This document shows, piece by piece, positions 28,962 through 37,707 of a DNA stretch of 64,000 nucleotides; position 1 is the first letter of the stretch, and the number at the start of each line of letters is the position of its first letter. The DNA is from Pacificispira sp002696645 (GTDB lineage Bacteria > Pseudomonadota > Alphaproteobacteria > UBA8366 > Aestuariispiraceae): contig NZ_JBLZHU010000008.1 of the NCBI RefSeq assembly GCF_048892425.1, positions 62,001 through 126,000 of the forward strand, in the 5' to 3' direction. A program made the position numbers and the translations under genes. Under the pieces are notes generated by a model, which was not told the origin of the DNA, ran no database searches, and was given only the letters and a program-made list of their open reading frames with translations.

Positions 28962-29971
28962 TGAACACGACCCCTGTTTTGAAGGCACATGACCTGCAAC
29001 GCCATTATGATGTCGGCGGTGGTGCCTTTACCAAGGCAACGCCCCTGCGCGCCCTGGCCGGGGCCAGTTTCGATCTATATCCGGGTAAGACACTGGCGGT
29101 GGTTGGTGAATCCGGCTGTGGGAAATCCACCATGGCCCGTCTGGTGACAATGATGGAGCCCCCGACATCCGGAACGTTAGAGATCGATGGCCTGGATGCC
29201 GTCCATGGCAAGAAAAGCCGCAATGTGGCGCGCCAACTGCGCCAAACCGTTCAGATGGTCTTCCAGGATCCCTATGGTTCCCTGAATCCGCGCCAGCGCG
29301 TCGGGGCCATGCTGGAAGAACCGCTGAAGATCAACCGCCCTACCCTGTCTGCGAAAGAGCGGGAGGAAGCCGGGCGATCCATGATGCAGCGGGTCGGCTT
29401 GCGGTCGGAACATTATGATCGCTATCCCCATATGTTTTCCGGCGGTCAGCGCCAGCGAATTGCGATTGCACGCGCCCTGATGCTCAATCCAAAGATCGTC
29501 GTATTGGACGAGCCTGTTTCGGCCCTGGATGTCTCCATCCAGGCGCAGGTCTTGAACCTGTTGAATGACTTGCAGGAAGAATTCCAACTGGCCTATCTGT
29601 TCATCTCCCACGATCTGTCTGTCGTGAAACATGTCGCGGATGACGTGATGGTGATGTATCTGGGCCATCCGGTCGAATCCGGCCCCAGCAAAGAGGTATT
29701 TGCCAATCCACAGCATCCCTATACCCGCGCCCTGCTGTCTGCAACGCCGGTAGCGGATCCACGCCGAACCCGAAATCGGATCAAACTGACCGGGGAAATC
29801 CCCTCCCCCCTCAATCCACCGTCAGGTTGTACCTTCCACCCGCGCTGCCCCCTGGCCAATGAACGCTGTAAGGAGGAGGTCCCAAAAACCCTGACACGGG
29901 GCCCCGTCACCGTTGCCTGCCACGCCGTCGAAGAAGGCCGTAACGAGGCGGGCGCGCGCGCCAAGGCCTGA
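28961..29971 (+). CDS. dppF: Dipeptide ABC transporter ATP-binding subunit
   Basis: The second ATPase (336 residues) of the heterodimeric motor. It has Walker A GESGCGKST, Q-loop FQDPYGSLNPRQRV (typical of DppF/OppF), signature FSGGQRQRI, Walker B IVVLDEPVSALD and switch His ISHDLS. It also has the C-terminal oligopeptide-transporter domain with CTFHPRCPLANERC. The AAGGAGG sequence (28944-28950) lies 10 bases before the ATG inside dppD, supporting this start and translational coupling. Its end marks the end of the operon; a repeat array follows. Confidence 0.94.
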   Translation: MNTTPVLKAHDLQRHYDVGGGAFTKATPLRALAGASFDLYPGKTLAVVGESGCGKSTMARLVTMMEPPTSGTLEIDGLDAVHGKKSRNVARQLRQTVQMVFQDPYGSLNPRQRVGAMLEEPLKINRPTLSAKEREEAGRSMMQRVGLRSEHYDRYPHMFSGGQRQRIAIARALMLNPKIVVLDEPVSALDVSIQAQVLNLLNDLQEEFQLAYLFISHDLSVVKHVADDVMVMYLGHPVESGPSKEVFANPQHPYTRALLSATPVADPRRTRNRIKLTGEIPSPLNPPSGCTFHPRCPLANERCKEEVPKTLTRGPVTVACHAVEEGRNEAGARAKA

Positions 29972-30062
29972 TTAGAAAAGCCTAAACGCAAAGGGCGCAG
30001 AGAAGGCGCGAAGGTCGCTGAGCAAGTGGTACTTTATGACCTTCCACTACTCAACATCGGTC

Positions 30063-30274
30063 CCATTCTCATCCTGAGGAGGCGCGGCAGCGCCGTCTCG
30101 AAGGAGGGGCTGGAAGAGCGGTGCTTACAGAAAGCCCCCCTTCGAGACGCTACACTCCTCAGGGTGAGGATGCTCTTGTCTACCACTTCGTCACCCCGGA
30201 CATCGATCCGGGGTCCAGAGCGGCAGGCTCCATGTGTGCGTCTGGCTCTGGATACCCGCCTGCGCGGGTATGAC
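30063..30274. repeat. Long direct repeat, copy 1
   Basis: About 212 bases that recur nearly unchanged at 30288-30501. The main differences lie in the loop between the two arms of block B (30106-30137). The copy includes blocks B and C and the ATACCCGC hairpin. The near identity of the two copies implies a recent tandem duplication. Confidence 0.88.
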
Positions 30275-30287
30275 AGAGCATGGGGAG

Positions 30288-30501
30288 CCATTCTCATCCT
30301 GAGGAGGCGCGGTAGCGCCGTCTCGAAGGACGGGGCTGGAAGTGGGGTGCCTACAGCGGGCTCCCCCTTCGAGACGCTACGCTCCTCAGGGTGAGGATGC
30401 TCTTGTCTACCACTTCGTCACCCCGGACATCGATCCGGGGTCCAGAGCGGCAGGCTCCATGTGTGCGTCTGGCTCTGGATACCCGCCTGCGCGGGTATGA
30501 C
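30288..30501. repeat. Long direct repeat, copy 2
   Basis: The second nearly identical copy of the unit at 30063-30274. Its block B loop matches the third unit (30606 onward) better than the first, so exchange between units is likely. A run of nine T (30511-30519) follows 10 bases after the final hairpin and could act as a weak terminator for read-through from dppF. Confidence 0.88.
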
Positions 30502-31080
30502 GAGGTGACCTTTTTTTTTGAAGATTAACCGCAAAGGACGCAGAGGAAGCGCGAAGGTCGCTGAGCAAATGGTACTTTATGACCTTCCACTACCCAACAT
30601 CGGTCCCATTCTCATCCTGAGGAGGCGCGGCAGCGCCGTCTCGAAGGACGGGGCTGGAAGTGGGGTGCCTACAGCGGGCTCCCCCTTCGAGACGCTACGC
30701 TCCTCAGGGTGAGGATGCTCTTGTCTACCACATCGTCACCCCGGACCTGATCCGGGGTCCAGAGCGGCAGGTGCAATTCATGCCTGTAGCCCTGCTCCCC
30801 TGCGCGGGTGTGACGAGAAGTTAAGGGTTAACCGCTGAGGGCGCAGAGAAGGCGCGAAGGACGCTGAGGGGTTGGTGCGTCACGGCGTTCCACTTCTGAC
30901 CATAAGCACCATTCTCATCCTGAGGAGCGGCAACGCCGCGTCTCGAAGGAGGACCTGTAAGCGCGGTGCCTACAGACAGATCACCCTTCGAGACGCTGCG
31001 CTCCTCAGGGTGAGGGTGCAATTGGTACCAACATCGTCACCCCGGACCCTGATCCGGGGTCCAGGGCGGTCTGTTCGATG

Positions 31081-32541
31081 TCACTGATCAAGTTTAGCTT
31101 TCAGCAACTGGTTCACCATACCGGGATTGGCCTGGCCCTGGGTCTGTTTCATGACCTGGCCGACAAACCAGCCGATCAATTTCACATTGCCGCCGCGATA
31201 GCCTTCGACCTGGCTGGGGTTTTCCTCGATCAGCGTGTCGATGATCGCCTCCAACGCACCGGTATCCGAGATTTGCTTAAGACCCTTGGACTCAACGATT
31301 TCCGCCGCATCGCCGCCGGTTTCGAACATTTCATCGAAAACATCCTTGGCAATCTTACCGGAAATCGAGCCATCCTTGATCAGCGTCAACAGCCCGCCCA
31401 AAGCCTGTGCAGAAACCTTGCTGTCTGAGATACCAAGGCCCGCCTTGTTCAGGCGACCGAACAGTTCGACGGTCACCCAGTTCGACGCCAGTTTCGCATC
31501 GCCACAGGTCTCCGAGGCTGCTTCAAAATACTCTGCCATTTCCCGTTCCGCCGACAGCACACCCGCATCATAGGGGCTTAAGCCCAGCTCTTCGACAAAG
31601 CGGCGCTTCTTGACGTCCGGCAGTTCCGGCAAGGTTGCCTGGCAGTCGGCAACAAAGTCTTCCCCAAACACAACGGGTAACAGATCAGGGTCCGGGAAAT
31701 AGCGATAATCGTGGGCATCTTCCTTGGTCCGCATGGAGCGGGTTTCCCCCTTGTTGGGGTCGAACAAGCGGGTTTCCTGCACCACCGTGCCGCCGCCTTC
31801 GATCAGGCGGATCTGGCGCTTTACTTCCACTTCCACCGCCTGACGGATGAAGCGCAGGGAGTTCACATTCTTGACCTCTGCACGGGTGCCCAGGTCATCG
31901 CCCGGCTTGCGTACCGAAATGTTGATATCGGCCCGCATGGAGCCTTCCTGCATATTGCCGTCACAGGAGCCAATGTAGCGCAGGATGGAGCGTACCTTGC
32001 CGACATAGGCCGATGCCTCATCCCCTGACCGGATATCGGGCTTGGAGACGATTTCCATCAGGGCGACACCTGCGCGGTTCAGATCGATCAGGCTTTTTTC
32101 CGGCACCTGATCATGGATCGATTTCCCCGCATCCTGTTCCAGATGCAGGCGCTCCACGCCAATTGCGCGGGTCGTGCCGTCTTCCAGGTCAATCTCGATC
32201 TCGCCCTCGCCGACAATCGGCTGTTCGTATTGGCTGATCTGATAGCCCTGGGGCAGATCGGGATAGAAGTAATTCTTCCGCGCAAAGACGGAATGGCGAT
32301 TGATCCTGGAATTCAGGGCCAATCCCGTGCGCACAGCCTGGCGCACGGCCTCTGCATTGATCACAGGCAACATGCCGGGCATGGCCGCATCCACCAGGGA
32401 TACCTGGGAATTCGCCTCTGCCCCAAACGTGGTTGGCGCGCCGGAAAACAGCTTTGCCTGTGTCGTCACCTGGGCGTGGATCTCAATCCCGATCACCACT
32501 TCCCAATCGCCTGTTTTGCCCTGTACCAAATTGCTCATCAT
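31081..32541 (-). CDS. gatB: Aspartyl/glutamyl-tRNA amidotransferase subunit B
   Basis: GatB is the kinase/tRNA-binding subunit of the GatCAB complex, which converts Glu-tRNA(Gln) and Asp-tRNA(Asn) into Gln-tRNA(Gln) and Asn-tRNA(Asn). The length of about 486 residues is normal. Family motifs are present: [63 protein letters not shown] and [10 protein letters not shown]. The C-terminal YqeY-like tail domain ends [15 protein letters not shown]. Two adjacent ATG codons (32541, 32538) can both serve as start. gatC and gatA are not adjacent here. The 3' end abuts the repeat array. Confidence 0.96.
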   Translation of the reverse strand: MMSNLVQGKTGDWEVVIGIEIHAQVTTQAKLFSGAPTTFGAEANSQVSLVDAAMPGMLPVINAEAVRQAVRTGLALNSRINRHSVFARKNYFYPDLPQGYQISQYEQPIVGEGEIEIDLEDGTTRAIGVERLHLEQDAGKSIHDQVPEKSLIDLNRAGVALMEIVSKPDIRSGDEASAYVGKVRSILRYIGSCDGNMQEGSMRADINISVRKPGDDLGTRAEVKNVNSLRFIRQAVEVEVKRQIRLIEGGGTVVQETRLFDPNKGETRSMRTKEDAHDYRYFPDPDLLPVVFGEDFVADCQATLPELPDVKKRRFVEELGLSPYDAGVLSAEREMAEYFEAASETCGDAKLASNWVTVELFGRLNKAGLGISDSKVSAQALGGLLTLIKDGSISGKIAKDVFDEMFETGGDAAEIVESKGLKQISDTGALEAIIDTLIEENPSQVEGYRGGNVKLIGWFVGQVMKQTQGQANPGMVNQLLKAKLDQ

Positions 32542-32618
32542 CGTGCCTGGTTCCAATGCTTAAATCCGTGTCTCGGAGATAGCCCTTAGCACAAGGTGAG
32601 GCAAGCCTGATGGGTGAA

Positions 32619-33449
32619 TTATGAGACTTTACGCAAGTTCGGAACATAGGGTTTGGAGGCAAAATGCTCCTGCGCGCCATCCGAAAACCGAACCCCCGCC
32701 TTACGAACAGCATCATCCTCCACCCGGTCCAGCGGGACATAGGATCGATCATCATTTTTGACGAAGGCGTCATTGGTGATGGCGTTATAGCAGATCAGCA
32801 AGGTCCAACGCCGCTGGTCGGATGTATTCCGGTCCGAACGATGCAAGGTGTTGCAATGAAAGAAGAACCCATCGCCCGGCTCTAACAGGACATCGACGAC
32901 CTCATGGCGCGCCAGAATCTCTTCCATGCGCTTGGGGTCTGCCTCGTTCTGCTTATCGGTCAGCGGCACATGATCAATGCGACCCATTTTATGACTGCCC
33001 CGCACAACTTTCAGACAGCCATTCTCCGGTGTGGTCCGATCCAGGGCGATCATGCAGCTCAACATATCAGGCCGCAGGCATCCATTGTAATACCAATAGC
33101 CATAATCCTGATGCCATTCCCAGGCCCCACCCTCACGCGGCTCCTTAGCGGTCAGTTTGGACTGATAATGATAGACAGGTTCGCCAATCAGCCGCTCCGA
33201 CGCATCAATCATGCGCGGCAAGCGCGCGGCAAGCCCATAAACACTGTCCCCGGCGCGGTTCCATAAGGCGATTTTTGTGCCAAATCCTTCCTGATCGGCA
33301 CGGATCAGCATATGGTCACGGATCGCTGGATCCTGTTCCATCGCGCGGTTCAGGGCCGTGACCTCTTCCGGGTCAAAAAGCCCTTTTATGGTAACGAATC
33401 CATCTGCGTGATAGGCAGCTTGTTGCTGTGCGCTTAGTTGAAAGCTCAT
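32619..33449 (-). CDS. Phytanoyl-CoA dioxygenase (PhyH) family protein
   Basis: A predicted Fe(II)/2-oxoglutarate-dependent oxygenase of 276 residues. The metal triad is visible: H113 and D115 in WEWHQDYGYW, and a distal His near 203 in HCNTLHRSDRN. An Arg near 213-214 (DQRRW) is placed to bind 2-oxoglutarate. The PENGCLKVVRGSHK stretch is typical of the superfamily that includes ectoine hydroxylase and phytanoyl-CoA hydroxylase. The substrate cannot be determined, and no ectoine genes lie nearby. The ATG at 33449 has GGGAGGG upstream. It lies downstream of a terminator-like hairpin for sodB, so it probably has its own promoter. Confidence 0.88.
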   Translation of the reverse strand: MSFQLSAQQQAAYHADGFVTIKGLFDPEEVTALNRAMEQDPAIRDHMLIRADQEGFGTKIALWNRAGDSVYGLAARLPRMIDASERLIGEPVYHYQSKLTAKEPREGGAWEWHQDYGYWYYNGCLRPDMLSCMIALDRTTPENGCLKVVRGSHKMGRIDHVPLTDKQNEADPKRMEEILARHEVVDVLLEPGDGFFFHCNTLHRSDRNTSDQRRWTLLICYNAITNDAFVKNDDRSYVPLDRVEDDAVRKAGVRFSDGAQEHFASKPYVPNLRKVS

Positions 33450-33510
33450 GGCATACCCTCCCGATTGTTTTCAGGCAGTGTATGACAAATTTAAAAAAAC
33501 GTCATCAAAA

Positions 33511-33548
33511 CAGAAAACGGCGCCACCCGTCTCCAGGCAGCGCCGTTT
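33511..33548 (-). terminator. Terminator downstream of sodB
   Basis: On the minus strand AAACGGCGC and GCGCCGTTT form a perfect 9-bp GC-rich stem with a 16-base loop, followed by TCTGTTTTG. It begins 24 bases after the sodB stop, the usual arrangement of an intrinsic terminator. Confidence 0.75.
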
Positions 33549-33572
33549 GCAATCTTCAATTTCGCCTAAGAC

Positions 33573-34169
33573 TTACGCAGCCGCCAGATTGGTGTTGGCG
33601 AAGTCCCAGTTTACCAGGTGTTCCAGGAAGGCACCCATATAGTCCGGGCGACGGTTCTGGAAATCCAGATAATAGGCATGCTCCCAGACATCCATGGTCA
33701 GGATCGGGGTTTTGCCATCGACCAGCGGTGTGCCGGCATTCGGGGTTTTTTCAACCTTCAGCTTGCCGCCATCCAGCACCAGCCAGGCCCAGCCGGACCC
33801 GAACTGTGTTGCGCCAGCATTTTTGAACTGGGTTGCGAATTCTTCATAAGACCCGAAATCTTCGTTGATCTTGTCAGCAATCGCACCGGTTGGCTTGCCG
33901 CCGCCATTGGGGCTCATTGAGTTCCAATAGAAGGTGTGGTTCCAAACCTGGGCTGCCTGATTGAACAGACCCTGGTCGCCCTTCTTATGGGCTGCCATGG
34001 TGATTTCAGAAACTGACGCGTCGGCAAGGTCCGTACCGGCGGTCAGCTCATTGCACTTGGTCACATAAGCATTGTGATGCTTGCCATGGTGAAAGCTGAG
34101 GGTGTTTGCGGAAATGTGGGGTTCCAAAGCGTCTTGCGCGTAAGGAAGAGCGGGCAATTCAATAGCCAT
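33573..34169 (-). CDS. sodB: Superoxide dismutase [Fe]
   Basis: A cytoplasmic superoxide dismutase of 198 residues, the full family length. The four metal ligands are H27, H78, D160 and H164 (FHHGKHHNAY, QVWNHTFYWN, DVWEHAYYLDF). Gln74 in the NQAAQVWNH motif is the second-sphere glutamine position of iron enzymes; manganese enzymes carry it in the C-terminal half instead. The ATG at 34169 is preceded by GAGGA. Its own terminator follows, so it is most likely monocistronic. Confidence 0.95.
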   Translation of the reverse strand: MAIELPALPYAQDALEPHISANTLSFHHGKHHNAYVTKCNELTAGTDLADASVSEITMAAHKKGDQGLFNQAAQVWNHTFYWNSMSPNGGGKPTGAIADKINEDFGSYEEFATQFKNAGATQFGSGWAWLVLDGGKLKVEKTPNAGTPLVDGKTPILTMDVWEHAYYLDFQNRRPDYMGAFLEHLVNWDFANTNLAAA

Positions 34170-34302
34170 AGTGTCCTCGTATCCTTCGTTAATGTGTTTA
34201 GATCGGTGAAATCTTCACGTATTTGTCGTATTTCGGGGCCAAAATCACAGTTTTAGCCATGATTTGGTCTCACAGCAGAACATAAGGCTTTCACTCATAT
34301 GT

Positions 34303-34773
34303 TCAACCGGTTTCCACAGCACCCCTCTCTGCCTTCTTCTCCCAACCACGATCGGTTTGCTGCCAGTAAGTCAGGTGATGGCCGTCCGCCTCCTCCTGTT
34401 TCCAGAAGACCCGCGCGGTTGCCACGGCTTCATCATCTGCCCCATCAAACAGGCGGCAAACCAGATCATATCGGCCGATTGCTTCAGAATGTGCGCCATG
34501 GGTCAAAAACAAAACGGAGGCCTCATTTGGATTCTCATCCTCATGGGTCAGCCAGATCGGTTGCTGGCCCGCATGCCCGTCTCTGGCCTCCCCATGGGGC
34601 AGGAAACTGGCGGGATCGTAGGTCCATAAGGCCTCGCTGAGCGCGATCACCTGATCGGACTTTTCCGCCAGCACCACGGCCCGCCATTTCCGCGACAGAC
34701 ACATTTCCAGCATTTTGGGCAAAGCCGCTGCCAGCTTCGTGCGCTGCAAATGATAGAAGCGGATTTCTGTCAT
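34303..34773 (-). CDS. holC: DNA polymerase III subunit chi
   Basis: A 156-residue HolC protein, which links the clamp loader to single-strand-binding protein. The N-terminus (IRFYHLQRTKLAAALPKMLE) and the WTYDPASFLPHG and QQPIWLTHEDENPN motifs are family hallmarks. It begins 12 bases after pepA on the same strand; pepA-holC adjacency is also seen in Escherichia coli and many proteobacteria. It has only a weak ribosome site, consistent with coupling to pepA. Confidence 0.93.
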   Translation of the reverse strand: MTEIRFYHLQRTKLAAALPKMLEMCLSRKWRAVVLAEKSDQVIALSEALWTYDPASFLPHGEARDGHAGQQPIWLTHEDENPNEASVLFLTHGAHSEAIGRYDLVCRLFDGADDEAVATARVFWKQEEADGHHLTYWQQTDRGWEKKAERGAVETG

Positions 34774-34785
34774 GAACTTTTCAGA

Positions 34786-36264
34786 TCAGCTTTCATAGAC
34801 ATCCGTGACGAACCGATCCAACAGGCGTACCCCATAGCCAGTTGCACCTTTTGGCACGGTTGCCGAGTCCTTTGACGTCCAGGCCATGCCCGCAATGTCC
34901 AGATGCGCCCAGGCGGTATCCTTCACAAAACGCTGAAGGAATTGCGCCGCCGTGATGGAGCCTGCACCCCGCCCGCCGATATTCTTCATATCCGCGCAAT
35001 CCGACGTCAGCAGCTTGTCATAGGCATCCCCCAGCGGCAGTCGCCAGACGGGCTCGCCCGTCGCCAGGCCCGCCGCCGTCAATTGTGCTGATAAGCTGTC
35101 ATCATTGCTGAACAATCCGGCATTCTCATTCCCCAGAGCGATGATAATCGCCCCCGTCAGGGTCGCCAGATCGATCATCGCCTGAGGCTTGAACTGTTGC
35201 TGGGTATACCACAATGCATCGGCCAGAACCAATCGGCCCTCAGCATCCGTATTATGGATTTCGATGGTCTGACCGGACATAGAGGTCACGACATCGCCGG
35301 GCCGTTGAGCATTGCCGTCGGGCATATTTTCCACCAGACCAACAACGCCGACAGCATTGACCTTTGCTTTACGACCGGCAAGCGCCTTCATCAGGCCCAG
35401 AACCGTGCCGGATCCCCCCATATCCCATTTCATTTCTTCCATACCGGGGCCGGGCTTCAAGGAAATACCACCGGTATCAAAGGTCACGCCCTTACCAACA
35501 AAGGCAACGGGTGCCTTGTTCTTGGGTCCGCCATCCCAGCGCATGGTGACCAGGAAGCTTTCGCGAATAGAGCCCTGACCAACGCCCAACAGCGCGCCCA
35601 TGCCCAGCTTCGCCATTTTCTTTTCGTTCAGGATTTCTACCTTTACGCCCAGTTCTTCCAATTCCTTACAACGGGCCGCCAGGGTTTCCGGGTACAGAAT
35701 ATTTGGCGGTTCGGTGACCACATCGCGGGTCAGGTAAACCCCATCCACTACCGCATCACGCAACTTAAACGCCTTGCGCGCCGCAGTCGCCCCGGTTCCA
35801 TGGATGGACATGGATTTGACGCTGGGTTTCTCTTCCGCCTTCTTTTTGGTGAAATACTTATCAAAGCGATACGCGCCCAGCCTTGCACCCTCGGCAACAT
35901 TGGTGGCGGCCGCGACCAAATCTTCCGCGCCACAATCCACAAGAACATGGATTTCCGCATCACCGGCCCCATTGGCCGCTTTGACAAGAGAGCCGCCCAA
36001 TTTCAACCAATCCGCCTCTGCCAGTTCCTTACCGACACCGAACAGAACAATACGGCTGACCTCAACACCAGACGGCGCGACCAGGGTCAGGGACTCCCCC
36101 TTTTTTCCATTGAACCGATTGCCAGACAGGGCGCGGGAAATTGCGCCCCCTGCAGCCTCGTCCACGGACCGTGCAGCAGGCGGAAGATGCCCGCCTTCTT
36201 CAATACCAACAGCCAACATGCCTGCCTTTGGCATATCCATTTTCTCAGAAAAACTAATCTTCAT
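34786..36264 (-). CDS. pepA: Leucyl aminopeptidase (cytosol aminopeptidase, M17)
   Basis: A dizinc/dimanganese M17 aminopeptidase of 492 residues that removes N-terminal amino acids from peptides; PepA can also bind DNA in some bacteria. The catalytic block is intact: VGKGVTFDTGGISLKPG, the NTDAEGRLVLADAL signature (Asp and Glu metal ligands) and DLATLTGA. The ATG at 36264 (MKISFSEKMD) has AAGGA about 9 bases upstream and opens at the normal N-terminus. An in-frame ATG at 36315 would add 17 residues without support. First gene of the pepA-holC unit. Confidence 0.95.
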   Translation of the reverse strand: MKISFSEKMDMPKAGMLAVGIEEGGHLPPAARSVDEAAGGAISRALSGNRFNGKKGESLTLVAPSGVEVSRIVLFGVGKELAEADWLKLGGSLVKAANGAGDAEIHVLVDCGAEDLVAAATNVAEGARLGAYRFDKYFTKKKAEEKPSVKSMSIHGTGATAARKAFKLRDAVVDGVYLTRDVVTEPPNILYPETLAARCKELEELGVKVEILNEKKMAKLGMGALLGVGQGSIRESFLVTMRWDGGPKNKAPVAFVGKGVTFDTGGISLKPGPGMEEMKWDMGGSGTVLGLMKALAGRKAKVNAVGVVGLVENMPDGNAQRPGDVVTSMSGQTIEIHNTDAEGRLVLADALWYTQQQFKPQAMIDLATLTGAIIIALGNENAGLFSNDDSLSAQLTAAGLATGEPVWRLPLGDAYDKLLTSDCADMKNIGGRGAGSITAAQFLQRFVKDTAWAHLDIAGMAWTSKDSATVPKGATGYGVRLLDRFVTDVYES

Positions 36265-36582
36265 GAAGGGCAATCCTTTTGCGTTTGAAAACAGGGCCTG
36301 GACCAAGTTTGACATGCGTCATTCGTGTTACCATAAGATACACTGCCCGTGACGAAAAGACCGACCTGTCCCCCGGTCCTTGACAAGATCGTCACCAATC
36401 GGGAAAAGAAGGCTGTTAAAGTCTTTCCAGATACGGAAAAGCGGGCGAAAGACCTGGAATGTTAAGTATCGCCAAGTATTTTTAAGACTTAACAGCAAGA
36501 AAAATCGTGCAGAATCAATTGGTTTCTGATATTTATTACATCTGAGACTCAAGCGATCCATATAACGCTATATCTGGTAACG
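36265..36582. promoter_or_regulatory. Divergent intergenic region between pepA and lptF
   Basis: This 318-base AT-rich region must hold promoters for pepA and for the lptF operon. It contains a short palindrome TTAAG-A-CTTAA (36482-36492) about 90 bases before lptF. No perfect TTAA-N7-TTAA or sigma-54 site was found. No gene is visible in it. Confidence 0.3.
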
Positions 36583-37692
36583 ATGAAACAAATTAACCGC
36601 TATATAATGCGCCAATTGGTCAGTGTGACAGTGTTCGCGACCGTTGTTTTGTGCGTGGCGGTGATGTTGGTGCAATCCGTGCGTCTGGTCGACCTGATTG
36701 TAAATCGCGGTCTGCCGCTGCCGGAATTCGCCTATATGGCTTCTTTGATGATCCCCCGTTTCGTGGCTCTGGTGATGCCGATTGCCCTGTTTGGCGCAAT
36801 GCTTTTCACCTATAACCGGATGATTAGTGACAGCGAGTTGATTGTGATGCGATCGGCTGGGATGAGTTCATCCTCGCTTGCCATGCCCGGATTGGCCATC
36901 GCCTCCGCGGCCAGCATAGTCTGTCTGGGCATGACCCTGTATCTGATGCCGATGTCTGCCATGGAAATGCGGTTTTATGTCGACAAGAACCGATCCCAAT
37001 GGGGGGCGGCCCTGTTGCGTGAAGGGCAGTTTACAACAGTTGGCAAGGCGATCACCATTTTCGTAAAAGAACGCGAAGGGTCCGAGCTGTTCGGCCTGCT
37101 ATACGACAATCGGGAAGACCCCGAAGCACCCTATACGATCATGGCCGAACGGGGCGCAGTCGTTGAAACCAATGATGGCCCGCGCATTCTGGTCGTCAAT
37201 GGCAGCCGCCAGACCTTCCAGGACGGTAAAATGCATCTGGTCGAATTTGACCGGACAATGATTGATATCGGCGTCCCCGCCTCCGCTGCCAGCGCGGTCT
37301 GGGCGCAGCCTGAAGAACGCTTTCTTCCGGAATTGCTGTCGCCGGATCCGGATAACTCAAATGACATGTATTACTACAGCAAGCTGATCGCAGAAGGACA
37401 CAGCCGAATAGCCACGGCACTGCTGCCTATCGCCTATTCCATCGCTGCATTGGCGTTTATCCTGCGCGGTGGCTATTCCAGGCGGGGGAATTTTTCGGCC
37501 CTGGTCAGCGCGATTGGCGCGATGATGGCGCTTCTGATTGGTCATATGAGCCTGGTTTCGGCCTCCGGCTCGGACAATCGCTTGATTCCTTTGATCTATC
37601 TGAACTCTGTGATCCCCTCCCTTGTGGGCTTGTATTTCATCTTCCGTCCGACCCGCCATAAGCGTGTGGTCCCCACGACAGTGGCGAATTAG
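36583..37692 (+). CDS. lptF: LPS export ABC transporter permease LptF
   Basis: An inner-membrane permease (369 residues) of the LptB2FGC machine that extracts lipopolysaccharide from the inner membrane. It has an N-terminal amphipathic start (INRYIMRQL), three membrane segments before about 125, a periplasmic beta-jellyroll-like part at about 130-265, and three C-terminal segments. The EMRFYVDKN and ATALLPIAYSIAALAFIL blocks are typical. First gene of a six-gene operon; lptG follows after 15 bases. Confidence 0.93.
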   Translation: MKQINRYIMRQLVSVTVFATVVLCVAVMLVQSVRLVDLIVNRGLPLPEFAYMASLMIPRFVALVMPIALFGAMLFTYNRMISDSELIVMRSAGMSSSSLAMPGLAIASAASIVCLGMTLYLMPMSAMEMRFYVDKNRSQWGAALLREGQFTTVGKAITIFVKEREGSELFGLLYDNREDPEAPYTIMAERGAVVETNDGPRILVVNGSRQTFQDGKMHLVEFDRTMIDIGVPASAASAVWAQPEERFLPELLSPDPDNSNDMYYYSKLIAEGHSRIATALLPIAYSIAALAFILRGGYSRRGNFSALVSAIGAMMALLIGHMSLVSASGSDNRLIPLIYLNSVIPSLVGLYFIFRPTRHKRVVPTTVAN

Positions 37693-37707
37693 GGTCAGGG
37701 CGCAACG

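Larger units (their letters stand above)
29984..31076. repeat. Composite palindromic repeat array (four units)
   Basis: The 1.1 kb between dppF and gatB is noncoding and built from three kinds of repeated block. Block A (29984-30022, 30527-30565, 30830-30870) is an AACCGCAAAGG...GCTGAG sequence. Block B is an imperfect palindrome starting CATCCTGAGGA and ending CCTCAGGGTGAGG; the four copies start near 30063, 30288, 30606 and 30909. Block C has CACCCCGGAC and GATCCGGGGTCC, four copies near 30190, 30418, 30736 and 31037. In the first two units a perfect hairpin ATACCCGC/GCGGGTAT follows; in the third only a weaker version remains. Such hairpins are scattered through many alphaproteobacterial genomes. 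Short open frames in this array are artefacts of the repeats. Confidence 0.9.

Noticed and set aside
29984..31076. Possible CRISPR array
   Set aside because: The repeats are long, palindromic and of mixed kinds, spacing is irregular, the intervening sequences are themselves repeated, and no cas genes are present.
30026..31087. Several short open frames in the dppF-gatB gap
   Set aside because: They repeat the same peptide because they read through the palindromic repeats in the same phase; they have no ribosome sites and no domain.
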